NCBI RefSeq assembly: GCF_024266585.1
Contig: NZ_CP100647.1
Location: 4,507,001-4,571,000, forward strand
DNA length: 64,000 nt
Direction: 5' to 3'
From: Xanthomonas sacchari
GTDB taxonomy: Bacteria; Pseudomonadota; Gammaproteobacteria; Xanthomonadales; Xanthomonadaceae
Made by a program: the position numbers and the translations under genes. The notes below the pieces were generated by a model that made no database searches, was not told the DNA's origin, and worked only from the letters and a program-made list of their open reading frames with translations. This document shows positions 16,954 through 26,188 of this stretch, in pieces. Within the stretch, counting starts at the first letter, position 1; every line of letters begins with the position of its first letter.

Positions 16954-17418
16954 ATGCGCCGATTCGACCTCACGCCCCCCACCGCCGCCGAACGCGAGCA
17001 GCTGGTGGCCGGACTGAACCTGGAGGAACGCCGGGTGCTGCTGCAGCACGGCACCGAGGCGCCGTTCTGCGGCGTGTTCCTGGACAACAAGCTGGAGGGC
17101 GTCTACACCTGCCGGCTGTGCGGACTGCCGCTGTTCCGCTCCAGCGCCAAGTTCGATTCCGGCACCGGCTGGCCGAGCTTCTTCGCGCCCTACCACCCCG
17201 ACCACGTGCGCGAACTGCGCGACACCAGCCACGGCATGATCCGCACCGAGATCGTCTGCGCCCGCTGCGACAGCCATCTCGGCCACGTGTTCCCGGACGG
17301 CCCGCCGCCGAGCGGCGAGCGCCACTGCCTGAATTCGGTCTCGCTGCACTTCACCGAACAGGGCCAGGCGCTGCCCAACCCGCTGCACCGCGGCGGTGGC
17401 GAGACCGAACCGGCCTGA
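16954..17418 (+). CDS. msrB: Peptide-methionine (R)-S-oxide reductase
   Basis: A 154-residue cytoplasmic enzyme that reduces methionine-R-sulfoxide in proteins. The structural zinc is held by Cys53/Cys56 (CRLC) and Cys102/Cys105 (CARC). The catalytic Cys125 is in RHCLNSVSL, and GTGWPSFF and GHVFPDGPPP are family blocks. It is probably co-transcribed with the lipoprotein gene 37 bp downstream. Confidence 0.94.
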   Translation: MRRFDLTPPTAAEREQLVAGLNLEERRVLLQHGTEAPFCGVFLDNKLEGVYTCRLCGLPLFRSSAKFDSGTGWPSFFAPYHPDHVRELRDTSHGMIRTEIVCARCDSHLGHVFPDGPPPSGERHCLNSVSLHFTEQGQALPNPLHRGGGETEPA

Positions 17419-17455
17419 TTCCGGCGCCGCCGCGCCGCCACAGGGAGACACCGGT

Positions 17456-17854
17456 ATGCGTACCCCGTTGCGTCCCGTTCTGCTCCTGCCGCTACTCCTG
17501 GGCCTGGGCGCCTGCCAGCGCAGCCCCGGCCCGCCGCCGCCGGCCGCCCCCGCGGCGGCCGCGTCCTCGCCGACCGCCGCGCCCGGCCTGCAGGCCGATG
17601 CCCTGCCCATGCAGTGGCGCTGCGGCGAGGAGTTGGTGCGGGCGGCCGCCGATCCGGCCCGCGAGCGCCTGGCCCTGCAGGTGCGCGGCACCCGCCTGGA
17701 CATGCAGCGCACCGATGCCGGCACCGGCGCGCGCTACACCGATGCGCTGGGCAATGTCTTCCTGCAGTCGCAGCCGGACCAGGCCACGCTGACCCTGGCG
17801 GGCGTGGGCAAGACGCTCAAATGCGTTCGCCACGACAGCGGCATGACCGGCTGA
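17456..17854 (+). CDS. MliC-like C-type lysozyme inhibitor lipoprotein
   Basis: A 132-residue lipoprotein; the signal MRTPLRPVLLLPLLLGLGAC ends at the lipobox Cys20. A Pro/Ala-rich linker (about 22-45) precedes a small beta-barrel-like domain beginning MQWRCGEELVRA and ending TLTLAGVGKTLKCVR. The two Cys suggest a disulfide. This pattern fits the MliC/PliC domain, which inhibits host lysozyme. The assignment is by pattern; sequence conservation is modest. It follows msrB, so the pair may serve periplasmic stress or host defence. Confidence 0.65.
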   Translation: MRTPLRPVLLLPLLLGLGACQRSPGPPPPAAPAAAASSPTAAPGLQADALPMQWRCGEELVRAAADPARERLALQVRGTRLDMQRTDAGTGARYTDALGNVFLQSQPDQATLTLAGVGKTLKCVRHDSGMTG

Positions 17855-17969
17855 GCCGCCGGTCGGCCGCCCGGGCCGCCAAAAACCCGGCACAGTTCAC
17901 ACCTTCAGAATGGCGCCGCGGGGCCGACATCTAGAGCGTCCCCGCTCCGGCCCGCAGGCTGCCCCCGCC

Positions 17970-18824
17970 ATGCTCATCATCGTTGGCTTCATCGTCGTCA
18001 TCATCAGCGTGGTCGGCGGCTACGTGCTGTCGCACGGCAAACTGGGCGCGCTGTGGCAGCCCTACGAGCTGATGATCATCGGTGGCGCGGCGCTGGGCGC
18101 GTTCCTGGTTAGCACCCCGGGCAAGATCGTCAAGGCGACGCTGACCGGCGTGCTGGGCGTGTTCAAGGGCCCGCAGTACAAGGCCGACGACTACCGCAGC
18201 ACCCTGACCCTGATCTACGAACTGCTGAACAAGGCGCGCCGCGACGGCTTCATGGCGCTGGAAGACCACGTCGAGCGCCCGGCCGACAGCGCCATCTTCG
18301 GCAACTATCCGAAAGTGCTGGCCGACCACCACCTGCTCGACTTCATCACCGACTGCCTGCGCCTGATGATCGGCAGCAACATCGAGCCGCACGAACTGGA
18401 GCCGCTGCTGGAACTGGAGCTGGAGAAGCACCACCACGAGGCGATGGCGCCGGCGCATGCGCTGAGCAAGGTGTCCGACGGCCTGCCCGGCTTCGGCATC
18501 GTCGCCGCGGTGCTGGGCATCGTCATCACCATGGGCTCGATCGGCGGCCCGATCGAAGAGATCGGCCACCACGTCGGCGCCGCGCTGGTCGGCACCTTCC
18601 TCGGCATCCTGCTGGCCTACGGTTTCGTCGCGCCGCTGTCGGCGGCGATGGAAGCGCGCGCCGAGCAGGACAGCCGCATCTTCGAATCGGTGAAGACCGC
18701 GCTGCTGGCCTGCCTGCGCGGCTACAACCCGAAGATCGCCCTCGAATTCGCGCGCAAGACCCTGCCGACCGACGTGCGGCCGAGCTTCGCCGACTTCGAA
18801 TCGCATCTGAAGACGATCAAGTAA
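17970..18824 (+). CDS. motA: Flagellar motor stator protein MotA
   Basis: A 284-residue inner-membrane protein of the H+-driven stator. It has four transmembrane helices: residues 1-20, about 33-50, and a pair near 170-220. The cytoplasmic loop carries the charged torque residues (NKARRDGFMALEDH). The SDGLPGFGIVAAVLGIVITM segment has the conserved proline near the ion channel. motB starts 7 bp after its stop. No flagellar genes are adjacent, which is usual for motAB in this family. Confidence 0.95.
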   Translation: MLIIVGFIVVIISVVGGYVLSHGKLGALWQPYELMIIGGAALGAFLVSTPGKIVKATLTGVLGVFKGPQYKADDYRSTLTLIYELLNKARRDGFMALEDHVERPADSAIFGNYPKVLADHHLLDFITDCLRLMIGSNIEPHELEPLLELELEKHHHEAMAPAHALSKVSDGLPGFGIVAAVLGIVITMGSIGGPIEEIGHHVGAALVGTFLGILLAYGFVAPLSAAMEARAEQDSRIFESVKTALLACLRGYNPKIALEFARKTLPTDVRPSFADFESHLKTIK

Positions 18825-18831
18825 CGCGGTC

Positions 18832-20025
18832 ATGGCCGAGACCAAATCCACCGTCGTCATCCGCCGGGTCAAGAAGGTCCAGGGCGGCGGCCACCATGGC
18901 GGCGCGTGGAAGGTGGCCTATGCCGACTTCGTGACCGCGATGATGGCGTTCTTCCTGGTGCTGTGGCTGGTGGCGGCCACCACCAAGGAACAGCGCGCGG
19001 CGATCGCCGAATACTTCCGCAATCCGAGCCCGCTGGCCGGCAAGAGCCCGGCGCCGAGTCCCGGCATGGCCGGCCCCGGCGGCGCCAGCACCTCGATGAT
19101 CAAGCTCGGCGGCGCCGGCGAGATGCAGCGCGGCAACAACAAGGATCCGTTCGGCAGCAAGAGCCTGAAGGGCGACAACAGCAAGTCCAGCCAACGCGAG
19201 AAGGAGAAGGAGCGCCTGGAAACGCTGATGCAGGAGCTGAAGCAGGCCATCGACAAGAGTCAGGCGCTGGAACCGTTCAAGGACCAACTGCTGCTGGACC
19301 TGACCCCGGACGGCCTGCGCATCCAGATCGTGGACAAGGAGAACCGGCCGATGTTCGACCTCGGCAGCGCGGTGCTCAAGCCCTATACCCGCGGCATCCT
19401 CCATGAGCTGTCCGGCTTCATCAACCAGGTACCCAACCACATCAGCATCACCGGCCACACCGACGTCACCCAGTACAGCGCCAAGAACGGCTACAGCAAC
19501 TGGGAACTGAGCGCGGACCGCGCCAATGCCGCGCGCCGCGAACTGGTCGCCGGCGGCATGGGCGAGGACAAGGTCTCGCGCGTGGTCGGGCTGTCCTCGT
19601 CGGTGCTGTTCGACAAGCTGGTGCCGAACAATCCGATCAACCGCCGCATCAGCATCGTGGTGATGACCAAGGATGCCGAGGAAGCCGCCACGGCCGACGG
19701 CGACCACAGCGTCGCCCTGGGCACGGTGCAGCCCGATGCCGACACCAAGGTGCCGGACCTGAGCGCGGCGGCGACGGACGCGGCCGCCACGCCGGCCGCC
19801 GGCAAGGGTGCGCCCGCGGCCGCGCCGGCCGCCGCGAACGGCGCAGCCCCGGCGGCGCCGGCCGCCGCGCCGGCCAAGGCCTCGGTGCAGATCGCCGAAC
19901 CGCGCACCACCTCGCCGGAAGCGGCGGCCGCCGCCGCACGCGAGGCCTTGCGCAGCATCAACGGCAGCGCACCGGTGGCGAGCAATGCCGCCCCCGCCGG
20001 CGCCGAGGCAGCCGTCGCGCGCTGA
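18832..20025 (+). CDS. motB: Flagellar motor stator protein MotB
   Basis: A 397-residue protein. The N-terminus is basic, and a single transmembrane helix contains the essential proton-carrying Asp32 (YADFVTAMMAFFLVLWL). A plug and linker follow, then an OmpA-like peptidoglycan-binding domain at about 150-275 (ISITGHTDVTQY, NWELSADRANAARRELV, NNPINRRISIVV). The last roughly 110 residues are an Ala/Pro-rich tail, longer than in E. coli MotB (308 residues). It is translated with motA. Confidence 0.95.
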   Translation: MAETKSTVVIRRVKKVQGGGHHGGAWKVAYADFVTAMMAFFLVLWLVAATTKEQRAAIAEYFRNPSPLAGKSPAPSPGMAGPGGASTSMIKLGGAGEMQRGNNKDPFGSKSLKGDNSKSSQREKEKERLETLMQELKQAIDKSQALEPFKDQLLLDLTPDGLRIQIVDKENRPMFDLGSAVLKPYTRGILHELSGFINQVPNHISITGHTDVTQYSAKNGYSNWELSADRANAARRELVAGGMGEDKVSRVVGLSSSVLFDKLVPNNPINRRISIVVMTKDAEEAATADGDHSVALGTVQPDADTKVPDLSAAATDAAATPAAGKGAPAAAPAAANGAAPAAPAAAPAKASVQIAEPRTTSPEAAAAAAREALRSINGSAPVASNAAPAGAEAAVAR

Positions 20026-20132
20026 CCTCGCGCGGCGCGCCCCCAGGCCGCCCACACGGATTACGATCGCCGCGGCGGGACCGCACACGGTGCGGCGCTT
20101 ACAATGGCTGCCACTTCGTTAACGAGACCGCC

Positions 20133-20645
20133 GTGTCCAAGCAATCCAAAGCCAAGCGCGACAAGCGCAAGAAGCAGCAGTCGCCGCGCCCCTTCGCCCG
20201 CCTGGGCCGCGAGCAGCCCATCGCCAACCACGCCGTGCTGCAGGACCAGAGCGGCCGCGTGCTGGCCGCGATCGGCCTGCAGGGCCGCCAGTGGCTGTTG
20301 GCGGTCGGCGGCCAGACCATGGGCAATGCCGACAATCCGGTGCCGATGCTGGCGATGCTCAAGCACCTGGCCAACCTGCAGGAGCAGGAAGGCAACACCA
20401 TCACCCTCGAATACTCGGCGCAGCTGCAGCAGATGATCGATGCGCTGGCGGCCGAGGCCGGCCAGACCCCGGCCGAGTACCTGGACGCGCTGGTCGCCGA
20501 GTTCGCGGCTGGCGACGGCGCCGCCGAGGACCAGACCGACGCGGACGACGCGCCGGAGACGACCGATGCCGCGCCGGCGCAAGCCGACAGCAGCGCGGCG
20601 GCGGACACCGCGGCGGATGCCGACGGCACGCACAAGCCGGCCTGA
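20133..20645 (+). CDS. Hypothetical protein with basic head and acidic tail
   Basis: A 170-residue protein starting at a GTG (20133). The head is Lys/Arg-rich (KQSKAKRDKRKKQQ). A folded-looking middle (about 25-120) includes HAVLQDQSGRVLAAIGLQGR and LAALAAEAGQTPAEYLDALV-like helices. The tail (about 125-170) is a low-complexity run of Ala, Asp and Glu. The strong charge asymmetry suggests nucleic-acid or ribosome interaction, but that is a guess. It is followed by the DUF4031 gene 9 bp downstream. Confidence 0.65.
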   Translation: MSKQSKAKRDKRKKQQSPRPFARLGREQPIANHAVLQDQSGRVLAAIGLQGRQWLLAVGGQTMGNADNPVPMLAMLKHLANLQEQEGNTITLEYSAQLQQMIDALAAEAGQTPAEYLDALVAEFAAGDGAAEDQTDADDAPETTDAAPAQADSSAAADTAADADGTHKPA

Positions 20646-20654
20646 CCGGGCGCG

Positions 20655-20939
20655 ATGGCGGTCTACATCGACGATGCGGTGCATCCCTGGCGCGGCCAGC
20701 GCTGGGGCCACCTGCTCGCCGACACCCTGGACGAACTGCACGCCATGGCGGCGCGGCTGGGCATCCCCCGCCGCGCCTTCCAGAACAAACTCAGCGGTGC
20801 CCACTACGACGTGCCGGCCGCCCTGCGCGAGGAAGCGATCCGCCTGGGCGCGGTGCCGGTCTCGCGGCACAGCGATCGCGCGCTGCTGAAAACCCTGATC
20901 CGCCATGCCCGCGCGCAGGCGCGTGGGGAGGCCGATTGA
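20655..20939 (+). CDS. DUF4031 domain protein
   Basis: A 94-residue protein whose sequence MAVYIDDAVHPWRGQRWGHL fits DUF4031. It continues with SGAHYDVPAALREEAIRLGA and VSRHSDRALLKTLIRHARA. Conserved Asp/His/Tyr residues suggest a small metal site or nuclease-like fold, but no function is established. It is the second gene after the 20133 CDS. Confidence 0.8.
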   Translation: MAVYIDDAVHPWRGQRWGHLLADTLDELHAMAARLGIPRRAFQNKLSGAHYDVPAALREEAIRLGAVPVSRHSDRALLKTLIRHARAQARGEAD

Positions 20940-21579
20940 AACGTGATGGCGGCAGCGGCGTCCGACGCCTTGCTGCGGCGCGGGCATGCGGAGGCACTGG
21001 GCCAGCGCTTCCGGCAGCGGCCGACACGGCTGCGTCTGACGACTCCACGCGTCGCGACTGAAGTCGCTCCCACAGGGAGCTGCCGAAGCTTGCCGGTGCA
21101 CGGCAGGAAGGCGCTTCAGCCCCGACATTCACCACGGGCGATGCGCTCCCTGCTTCGTTCGTCGCCGCTGAAGCCGCTCGCGGCAAGCTCCTGGGTGCAC
21201 TGTGGGAGGCACTTCACTCCCGACTGCATCCGACGCCAGAAAATTCGAACGCTCCACTCATCGCGGCTGACGTCGCTCCCACAGGGAGCTGCGGATGCGT
21301 GCTGGTGCTCCGCGGTAGTGTTTTTAGCTCCGACATTCGCCGCTAACGGTGCGATCCCGACTTCGTTCGTCGCGGCTGAAGCCGCTCCTGCAGGCGCTTG
21401 CGACAGGCTGCTGGGTCCACTGTGGGAGGGACTTCAGTCCCGACTGCATCCGACGCCAGAAAATCAGACCGCTGCATTCATCCCAACTGGAATCGCTCCC
21501 ACAGGATGCTGCGGATGCCTGGCACACAAGGCCACAACACCAATCATTGCTGCACGGCGGGGCGCCGACTGACGCGCGC
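20940..21579. repeat. Array of degenerate ~210-220 bp tandem repeats with REP arms
   Basis: No gene is supportable here. Landmarks recur at a fixed period: TCCCACAGGGAGCTG at 21068 and 21277, with a variant at 21497; CCGACATTC at 21122 and 21330; CGTTCGTCGC(C/G)GCTG at 21156 and 21364; GTG/CCACTGTGGGAGG near 21191 and 21411. The units carry REP-like arms such as GTCGCGACTGAAGTCGCTCC. The composition is less GC-rich than in the flanking genes. It lies between the DUF4031 gene and the convergent DUF6630-like gene. Confidence 0.75.
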
Positions 21580-22116
21580 CTAGAACGGATCGCTGCCCGG
21601 GCGCAGGTCGATGCCCAGGATCGCGGCCAGGCGCTGCATGTCCTGGTCGTCGCGGCTGAGCGCCATCCAGCCGGCGCGGATCTCGCTGCCGGCGTCCCAG
21701 CACCAGATGCTGTAGCCGTGCTCGCGCAGGCGGTCGTAGGCCACGGCCAGCAGCGCGGCGCTGTCGTGGTCCTCGAGGAAATCGGCGTCGTCGACGTCGC
21801 CGCCCCAGTCGATGCGCAGGTTCCAGCGCGCGGCCAGTTCGTCGATCGCGCCGATCAGCGCCTCGCGGTCGTGGCCGTCGACGTAGAAGCCCGCGCGCCA
21901 GTCGATCGCGTCCTTCAGCGTCCACAACCAGTCCGCGTCCTCGCGCTCGGCCTCGCCGGCGGCCTCGCGGTAGGCATCGAACTGGCGCAGTGCGCTTTCC
22001 TCGTCGCCCGGATTGATCAGCAGCAGCAGGTTCCAGATCAGGCCCTGCTGGGTGTCCGGATCGTCGTCGTCGAACAGGTCGTCGGGATCGTCGTAGTCGG
22101 CGCTGTTGTCGGGCAT
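21580..22116 (-). CDS. DUF6630-like acidic protein
   Basis: A 178-residue, very acidic soluble protein (DDPDDLFDDDDPDTQQG at 9-25). Its core NLLLLINPGDEESALRQFDA and later DWLWTLKDAIDWRAGFYVDG match my recollection of the DUF6630 family, followed by AYDRLREHGYSIWCWDAGSE. The function is unknown. It is monocistronic. Confidence 0.7.
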   Translation of the reverse strand: MPDNSADYDDPDDLFDDDDPDTQQGLIWNLLLLINPGDEESALRQFDAYREAAGEAEREDADWLWTLKDAIDWRAGFYVDGHDREALIGAIDELAARWNLRIDWGGDVDDADFLEDHDSAALLAVAYDRLREHGYSIWCWDAGSEIRAGWMALSRDDQDMQRLAAILGIDLRPGSDPF

Positions 22117-22264
22117 GGCGGCGGCGCATCAGGCATCACGGGGGTTGCCAGTGTGCCGCGCCGGGCGCGGCGACGGAAGCGCCGAACTCGGCAACGGCGC
22201 CGCGGGCGTTTATCCTTCGCAGCCCGGAAGACGGCGCTGTCCGCCGTCACGCGAAGCCACCACG

Positions 22265-22507
22265 ATGTCCGACACGCCCCCCGACCGCCTGGCGGTCAGC
22301 CCGCAGAGCCCGTTCCACGATGCCGAGACGCTGTCGCGCGGTGTCGGCATCCGCTTCAACGGCGTGGAGCGCGACAACGTCGAGGAGTACTCGATCAGCG
22401 AAGGCTGGATCCGCGTGCAGGTCGGCAAGGCGCGCGACCGCCGCGGCAACCCGATGACCATGAAGGTCAAGGGCCAGGTCGAAGCGTTCTGGCTCGACGC
22501 CAAGTAG
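22265..22507 (+). CDS. DUF3297 family protein
   Basis: An 80-residue protein starting [20 protein letters not shown] with the DUF3297 core [20 protein letters not shown] and a C-terminal [10 protein letters not shown]. These small conserved proteobacterial proteins have no known role. It is followed by a strong hairpin at 22516-22540. Confidence 0.85.
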   Translation: MSDTPPDRLAVSPQSPFHDAETLSRGVGIRFNGVERDNVEEYSISEGWIRVQVGKARDRRGNPMTMKVKGQVEAFWLDAK

Positions 22508-22515
22508 GCGCGGCC

Positions 22516-22540
22516 GCCGGCAGGCGCAACGCCTGCCGGC
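22516..22540. terminator. Hairpin after the DUF3297 gene
   Basis: A perfect 10-bp stem GCCGGCAGGC / GCCTGCCGGC around the loop GCAAC, 8 bases after the stop codon. There is no U-tract. It may also end transcripts of the convergent ABC exporter operon. Confidence 0.6.
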
Positions 22541-22583
22541 GCGACGGCGCTGGGCCGCAGGCCACGGCCCTCGGCGCCGCGCC

Positions 22584-23341
22584 TCAGGGCTTGAGCCGAT
22601 AGCCGCTGCGGAAGATCGCCCAGACCACGCCCAGGCACAGCGCCAGGAACCCCAGGGTCATGCCCAGACTGACCGCGATGTGCACGTCGGCCTTGCCGTA
22701 GAACGCCCAGCGGAAGCCGCTGACCAGGTACACCACCGGGTTGAACAGGCTGATCTTCTGCCACAGCGGCGGCAGCATGTTGATCGAGTAGAAGCTGCCG
22801 CCGAGGAAGGTCAGCGGCGTGATCACCATCAGCGGGATCACCTGCAGCTTCTCGAAGCCGTCGGCCCACACGCCGATGATGAAACCGAACAGGCTGAAGG
22901 TCAGCGCGGTCAGCACCAGGAAGCCGAACATCCACAGCGGATGGGCGATCTCGTACGGCACGAAGGCGCGCGCGGTGAGCAGGATCAGCAGGCCCAGCAG
23001 CACCGACTTGCTCGCCGCCGCGCCGACGTAGCCAACCACCACCTCCCACCACGCCACCGGCGCCGACAGCACCTCGTAGATGGTGCCGGCCCAGCGCGGC
23101 ATGTAGATGCCGAACGAGGCGTTGGAGATGCTTTCGCTGAGCAGCGACAGCATCACCAGCCCGGGGATGATGTAGGCGCCATAGCTGATGCCGTCGATGG
23201 CGCCCATGCGCGAGCCGATCGCCGCGCCGAACACCACGAAGTACAGCGAGGTCGACAGCACCGGCGAGGCGATGGACTGGGTCAACGTGCGGAAGGTGCG
23301 CGCCATCTCGAAACGGTAGATCGCGGCGATCGCGTGCAGGT

Positions 23342-23345
<4 letters not shown>
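22584..23345 (-). CDS. ABC-2 type transporter permease (YadH-like)
   Basis: A 253-residue inner-membrane protein with about six transmembrane helices of the ABC-2 family. It includes [17 protein letters not shown] and the exit-helix region [20 protein letters not shown] typical of YadH-like permeases. Its ATG overlaps the stop of the ATPase gene (ATGA, 23342-23345). The pair should form an exporter of unknown substrate. Confidence 0.9.
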
Positions 23346-24280
<935 letters not shown>

Positions 24281-24457
24281 GGGAACTCCCTGGACGCGCG
24301 GCGGGCGCGGAAACGGCCCCCAGGGTAGAAGCCGGATCGTGATGGATAAATCCCGATCCGGCGGAAGCACTCTCCCGGACGCGGGACAGTGCGCGAACCA
24401 GTGCCTGCACGCGCCGAGCGCCAGCGCCAGCGCCCCCGTGGCGGTGGCGAACGCCGG

Positions 24458-25387
24458 CTAGCGGTTGCCGGCGTCGAGCCTGCCGGTGCTCGGTCGCGCC
24501 GGGCGCGGCCACGGCAGCACGCGCCAGCCGAAGTTGACCCCGGCCGCCGCCAGCAGGATCAGCAGCGCCCCGAGCACCTGCGTCCACGCCAGCGACTGGC
24601 CGAAGGCGATGCGATCGACGGCGATCGCCACCACCGGATAGATGAACGACAGCGCCCCGATCATCGCGGTCGGCAACTTCTGGATGGCGCCGTACAGCAG
24701 CACATACATCCCCCCGGTGTTGACCACGCCGAGCACAACCAGATCCAGCCACTCGCCAGGACGGGACGGCAAGGCATCGAAGTGCGTGAACGGCGCCAGC
24801 AGCACGATGCCGATCCCCAGTTGCAGCAGCGCCAGCAGGTGCGGCGGCGTGCCTTTCAGGTGCTTGGTGACGATCGAGGACACCGCGTACAGAAACGCCG
24901 CGCCCAGCGCCAGCGCGACGCCCTGCAGGTACTCGCCGGGCACCGCGAGCACAGCCGGCGCGATGCGCACCACCCCCACCAGCCCGACGAACGCCACCGC
25001 CAGCCACGCCACGGTCGAGGCGCTGATGCGCTCGCGGAACACGATCGCGCCCAGGCCGACCAGCATGAACGGCTGCGTGTTGTAGACGGCGGTGGCCATC
25101 GAGATCGAGGCGCGCTCGTAGGCGGCGAACAGCAGCAGCCAGTTCGCCACGATCGCGACCCCGCCGAGCAGCACCAGCGCCAGCATCCGCGGCGAGAACG
25201 CCTTGCGGCGCAGCAGCCCCATGGCTGCACAGACGATGGCCAGGGTGGCGGCGCCGAACAGGCAGCGGAAGAACACCACATTGACCGGCGACTGCCGCGA
25301 GGACACCACCAGCCAGCCGATCGTGCCGGACATGAGCATGGCCACGACCATCTCGGCCGCGCCACGGCGAATCTCGTTGGAGGCCAT
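24458..25387 (-). CDS. EamA-family (DMT) transporter
   Basis: A 309-residue protein with ten predicted transmembrane helices arranged as two EamA repeats (about 10-140 and 155-290), as in drug/metabolite exporters of the RhaT/YdcZ type. The ATG at 25387 has AAAGGAA upstream. It is divergent from an AsnC-type regulator, with an inverted repeat in the 111-bp spacer, so it may export an amino acid or a related metabolite. Confidence 0.87.
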   Translation of the reverse strand: MASNEIRRGAAEMVVAMLMSGTIGWLVVSSRQSPVNVVFFRCLFGAATLAIVCAAMGLLRRKAFSPRMLALVLLGGVAIVANWLLLFAAYERASISMATAVYNTQPFMLVGLGAIVFRERISASTVAWLAVAFVGLVGVVRIAPAVLAVPGEYLQGVALALGAAFLYAVSSIVTKHLKGTPPHLLALLQLGIGIVLLAPFTHFDALPSRPGEWLDLVVLGVVNTGGMYVLLYGAIQKLPTAMIGALSFIYPVVAIAVDRIAFGQSLAWTQVLGALLILLAAAGVNFGWRVLPWPRPARPSTGRLDAGNR

Positions 25388-25446
25388 CCCGGTTCCTTTC
25401 AAAGCGACGAATGGCAGTCATTGTAGAAACCGCCACCGCACGAGAA

Positions 25447-25466
25447 CATGCTTTAAATTAGGCATA
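25447..25466. promoter_or_regulatory. Putative AsnC-type operator
   Basis: An AT-rich inverted repeat, ATGC (25448-25451), ten bases, GCAT (25462-25465), lies in the spacer shared by the EamA exporter and its divergent regulator. Its AT content stands out strongly from the surrounding GC-rich DNA. Confidence 0.5.
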
Positions 25467-25498
25467 TCGCAAAATCTACCTACGAAAGGAAAGCCATC

Positions 25499-25978
25499 AT
25501 GCAAAATCGCCTTTCCCCTCCAGCCGCCGCCACGCTCGATGCGACCGATCGCGCCATCCTTGCCGCGCTGGCGCAGGATGCGCGCATGGCGACCAGCGAA
25601 CTGGCCCGGCAGATCGGCCTGTCGGCGCCTGCCACCGCCGACCGCATGCGCCGGCTGCAGCACCAGGGCGTGATCGCCGGGTTCGCGGTCGAGCTCGACC
25701 CATGCACGCTCGGCTACACCTTGCAGGCGATCGTGCGGGTGAAGCCGCTGCCGGGGCAGCTGCATCTGGTGGAGGAACTGCTGCAACGCATTCCGGAGGT
25801 CGTCGAATGCGACAAGGTGACCGGCGAAGACTGCTTCGTCTGCCGGCTGTACCTGCGCACCATCCAGCATCTGGACAGCATCCTGGCGAAAGTCAGCGAA
25901 CGCGCCGAAACCAATACCGCGATCGTGAAGTCGACCCCGGTGCCCAGGCGGCTGCCGCCGCTGGCCGAGGATGCCTAG
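25499..25978 (+). CDS. Lrp/AsnC-family regulator
   Basis: A 159-residue regulator. The HTH (about 12-60) contains LDATDRAILAALAQDARMAT and IGLSAPATADRMRRLQHQG. The RAM domain (about 70-150) includes VECDKVTGEDCFVCRLYLRT. It probably controls the divergent EamA exporter, an arrangement common for amino-acid export. Confidence 0.88.
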   Translation: MQNRLSPPAAATLDATDRAILAALAQDARMATSELARQIGLSAPATADRMRRLQHQGVIAGFAVELDPCTLGYTLQAIVRVKPLPGQLHLVEELLQRIPEVVECDKVTGEDCFVCRLYLRTIQHLDSILAKVSERAETNTAIVKSTPVPRRLPPLAEDA

Positions 25979-26142
25979 CGCGGGGTGCTAGCCGTGCGCT
26001 GCCGCGTGGGCAGGCCTCGCAGCGCCAGCGGCGTAGGCGAGCGGCGGCGGTGTGCCGCCCATTGCAGGCAGAGACGAAGACCCTCGAACCGGCTGCCAGC
26101 GGGAAGACACAGGCCGCCCTGCCCGGAACGGCGCCAGGAACC

Positions 26143-26188
26143 CGCTTTTACGAATCCCCATTCCCGATTCCCCATTCCCAGCCCTCAA
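26143..26188 (-). repeat. GGGATT-rich 3'-end repeat, copy 3
   Basis: Read on the minus strand it begins TTGAGGGCTGGGAATGGGG and ends GGGGATTCGTAAAAGCG. The TGA of its leading TTGAGGG is the stop codon of the CPA1 antiporter. It has five G-runs with 2-4 base loops, again a G-quadruplex pattern. The orientation relative to the gene is the same as in copies 1 and 2. Confidence 0.85.

Noticed and set aside
17904-17930. A possible sigma-28 flagellar promoter before motA (GCCGACAT at 17923)
   Set aside because: The -10-like element is partial, and no TAAA-type -35 lies 15-16 bases upstream.
20940-21579. A CRISPR array
   Set aside because: The repeats are degenerate, 200 bases apart, internally palindromic and lack uniform repeats and unique spacers; no cas genes are nearby.
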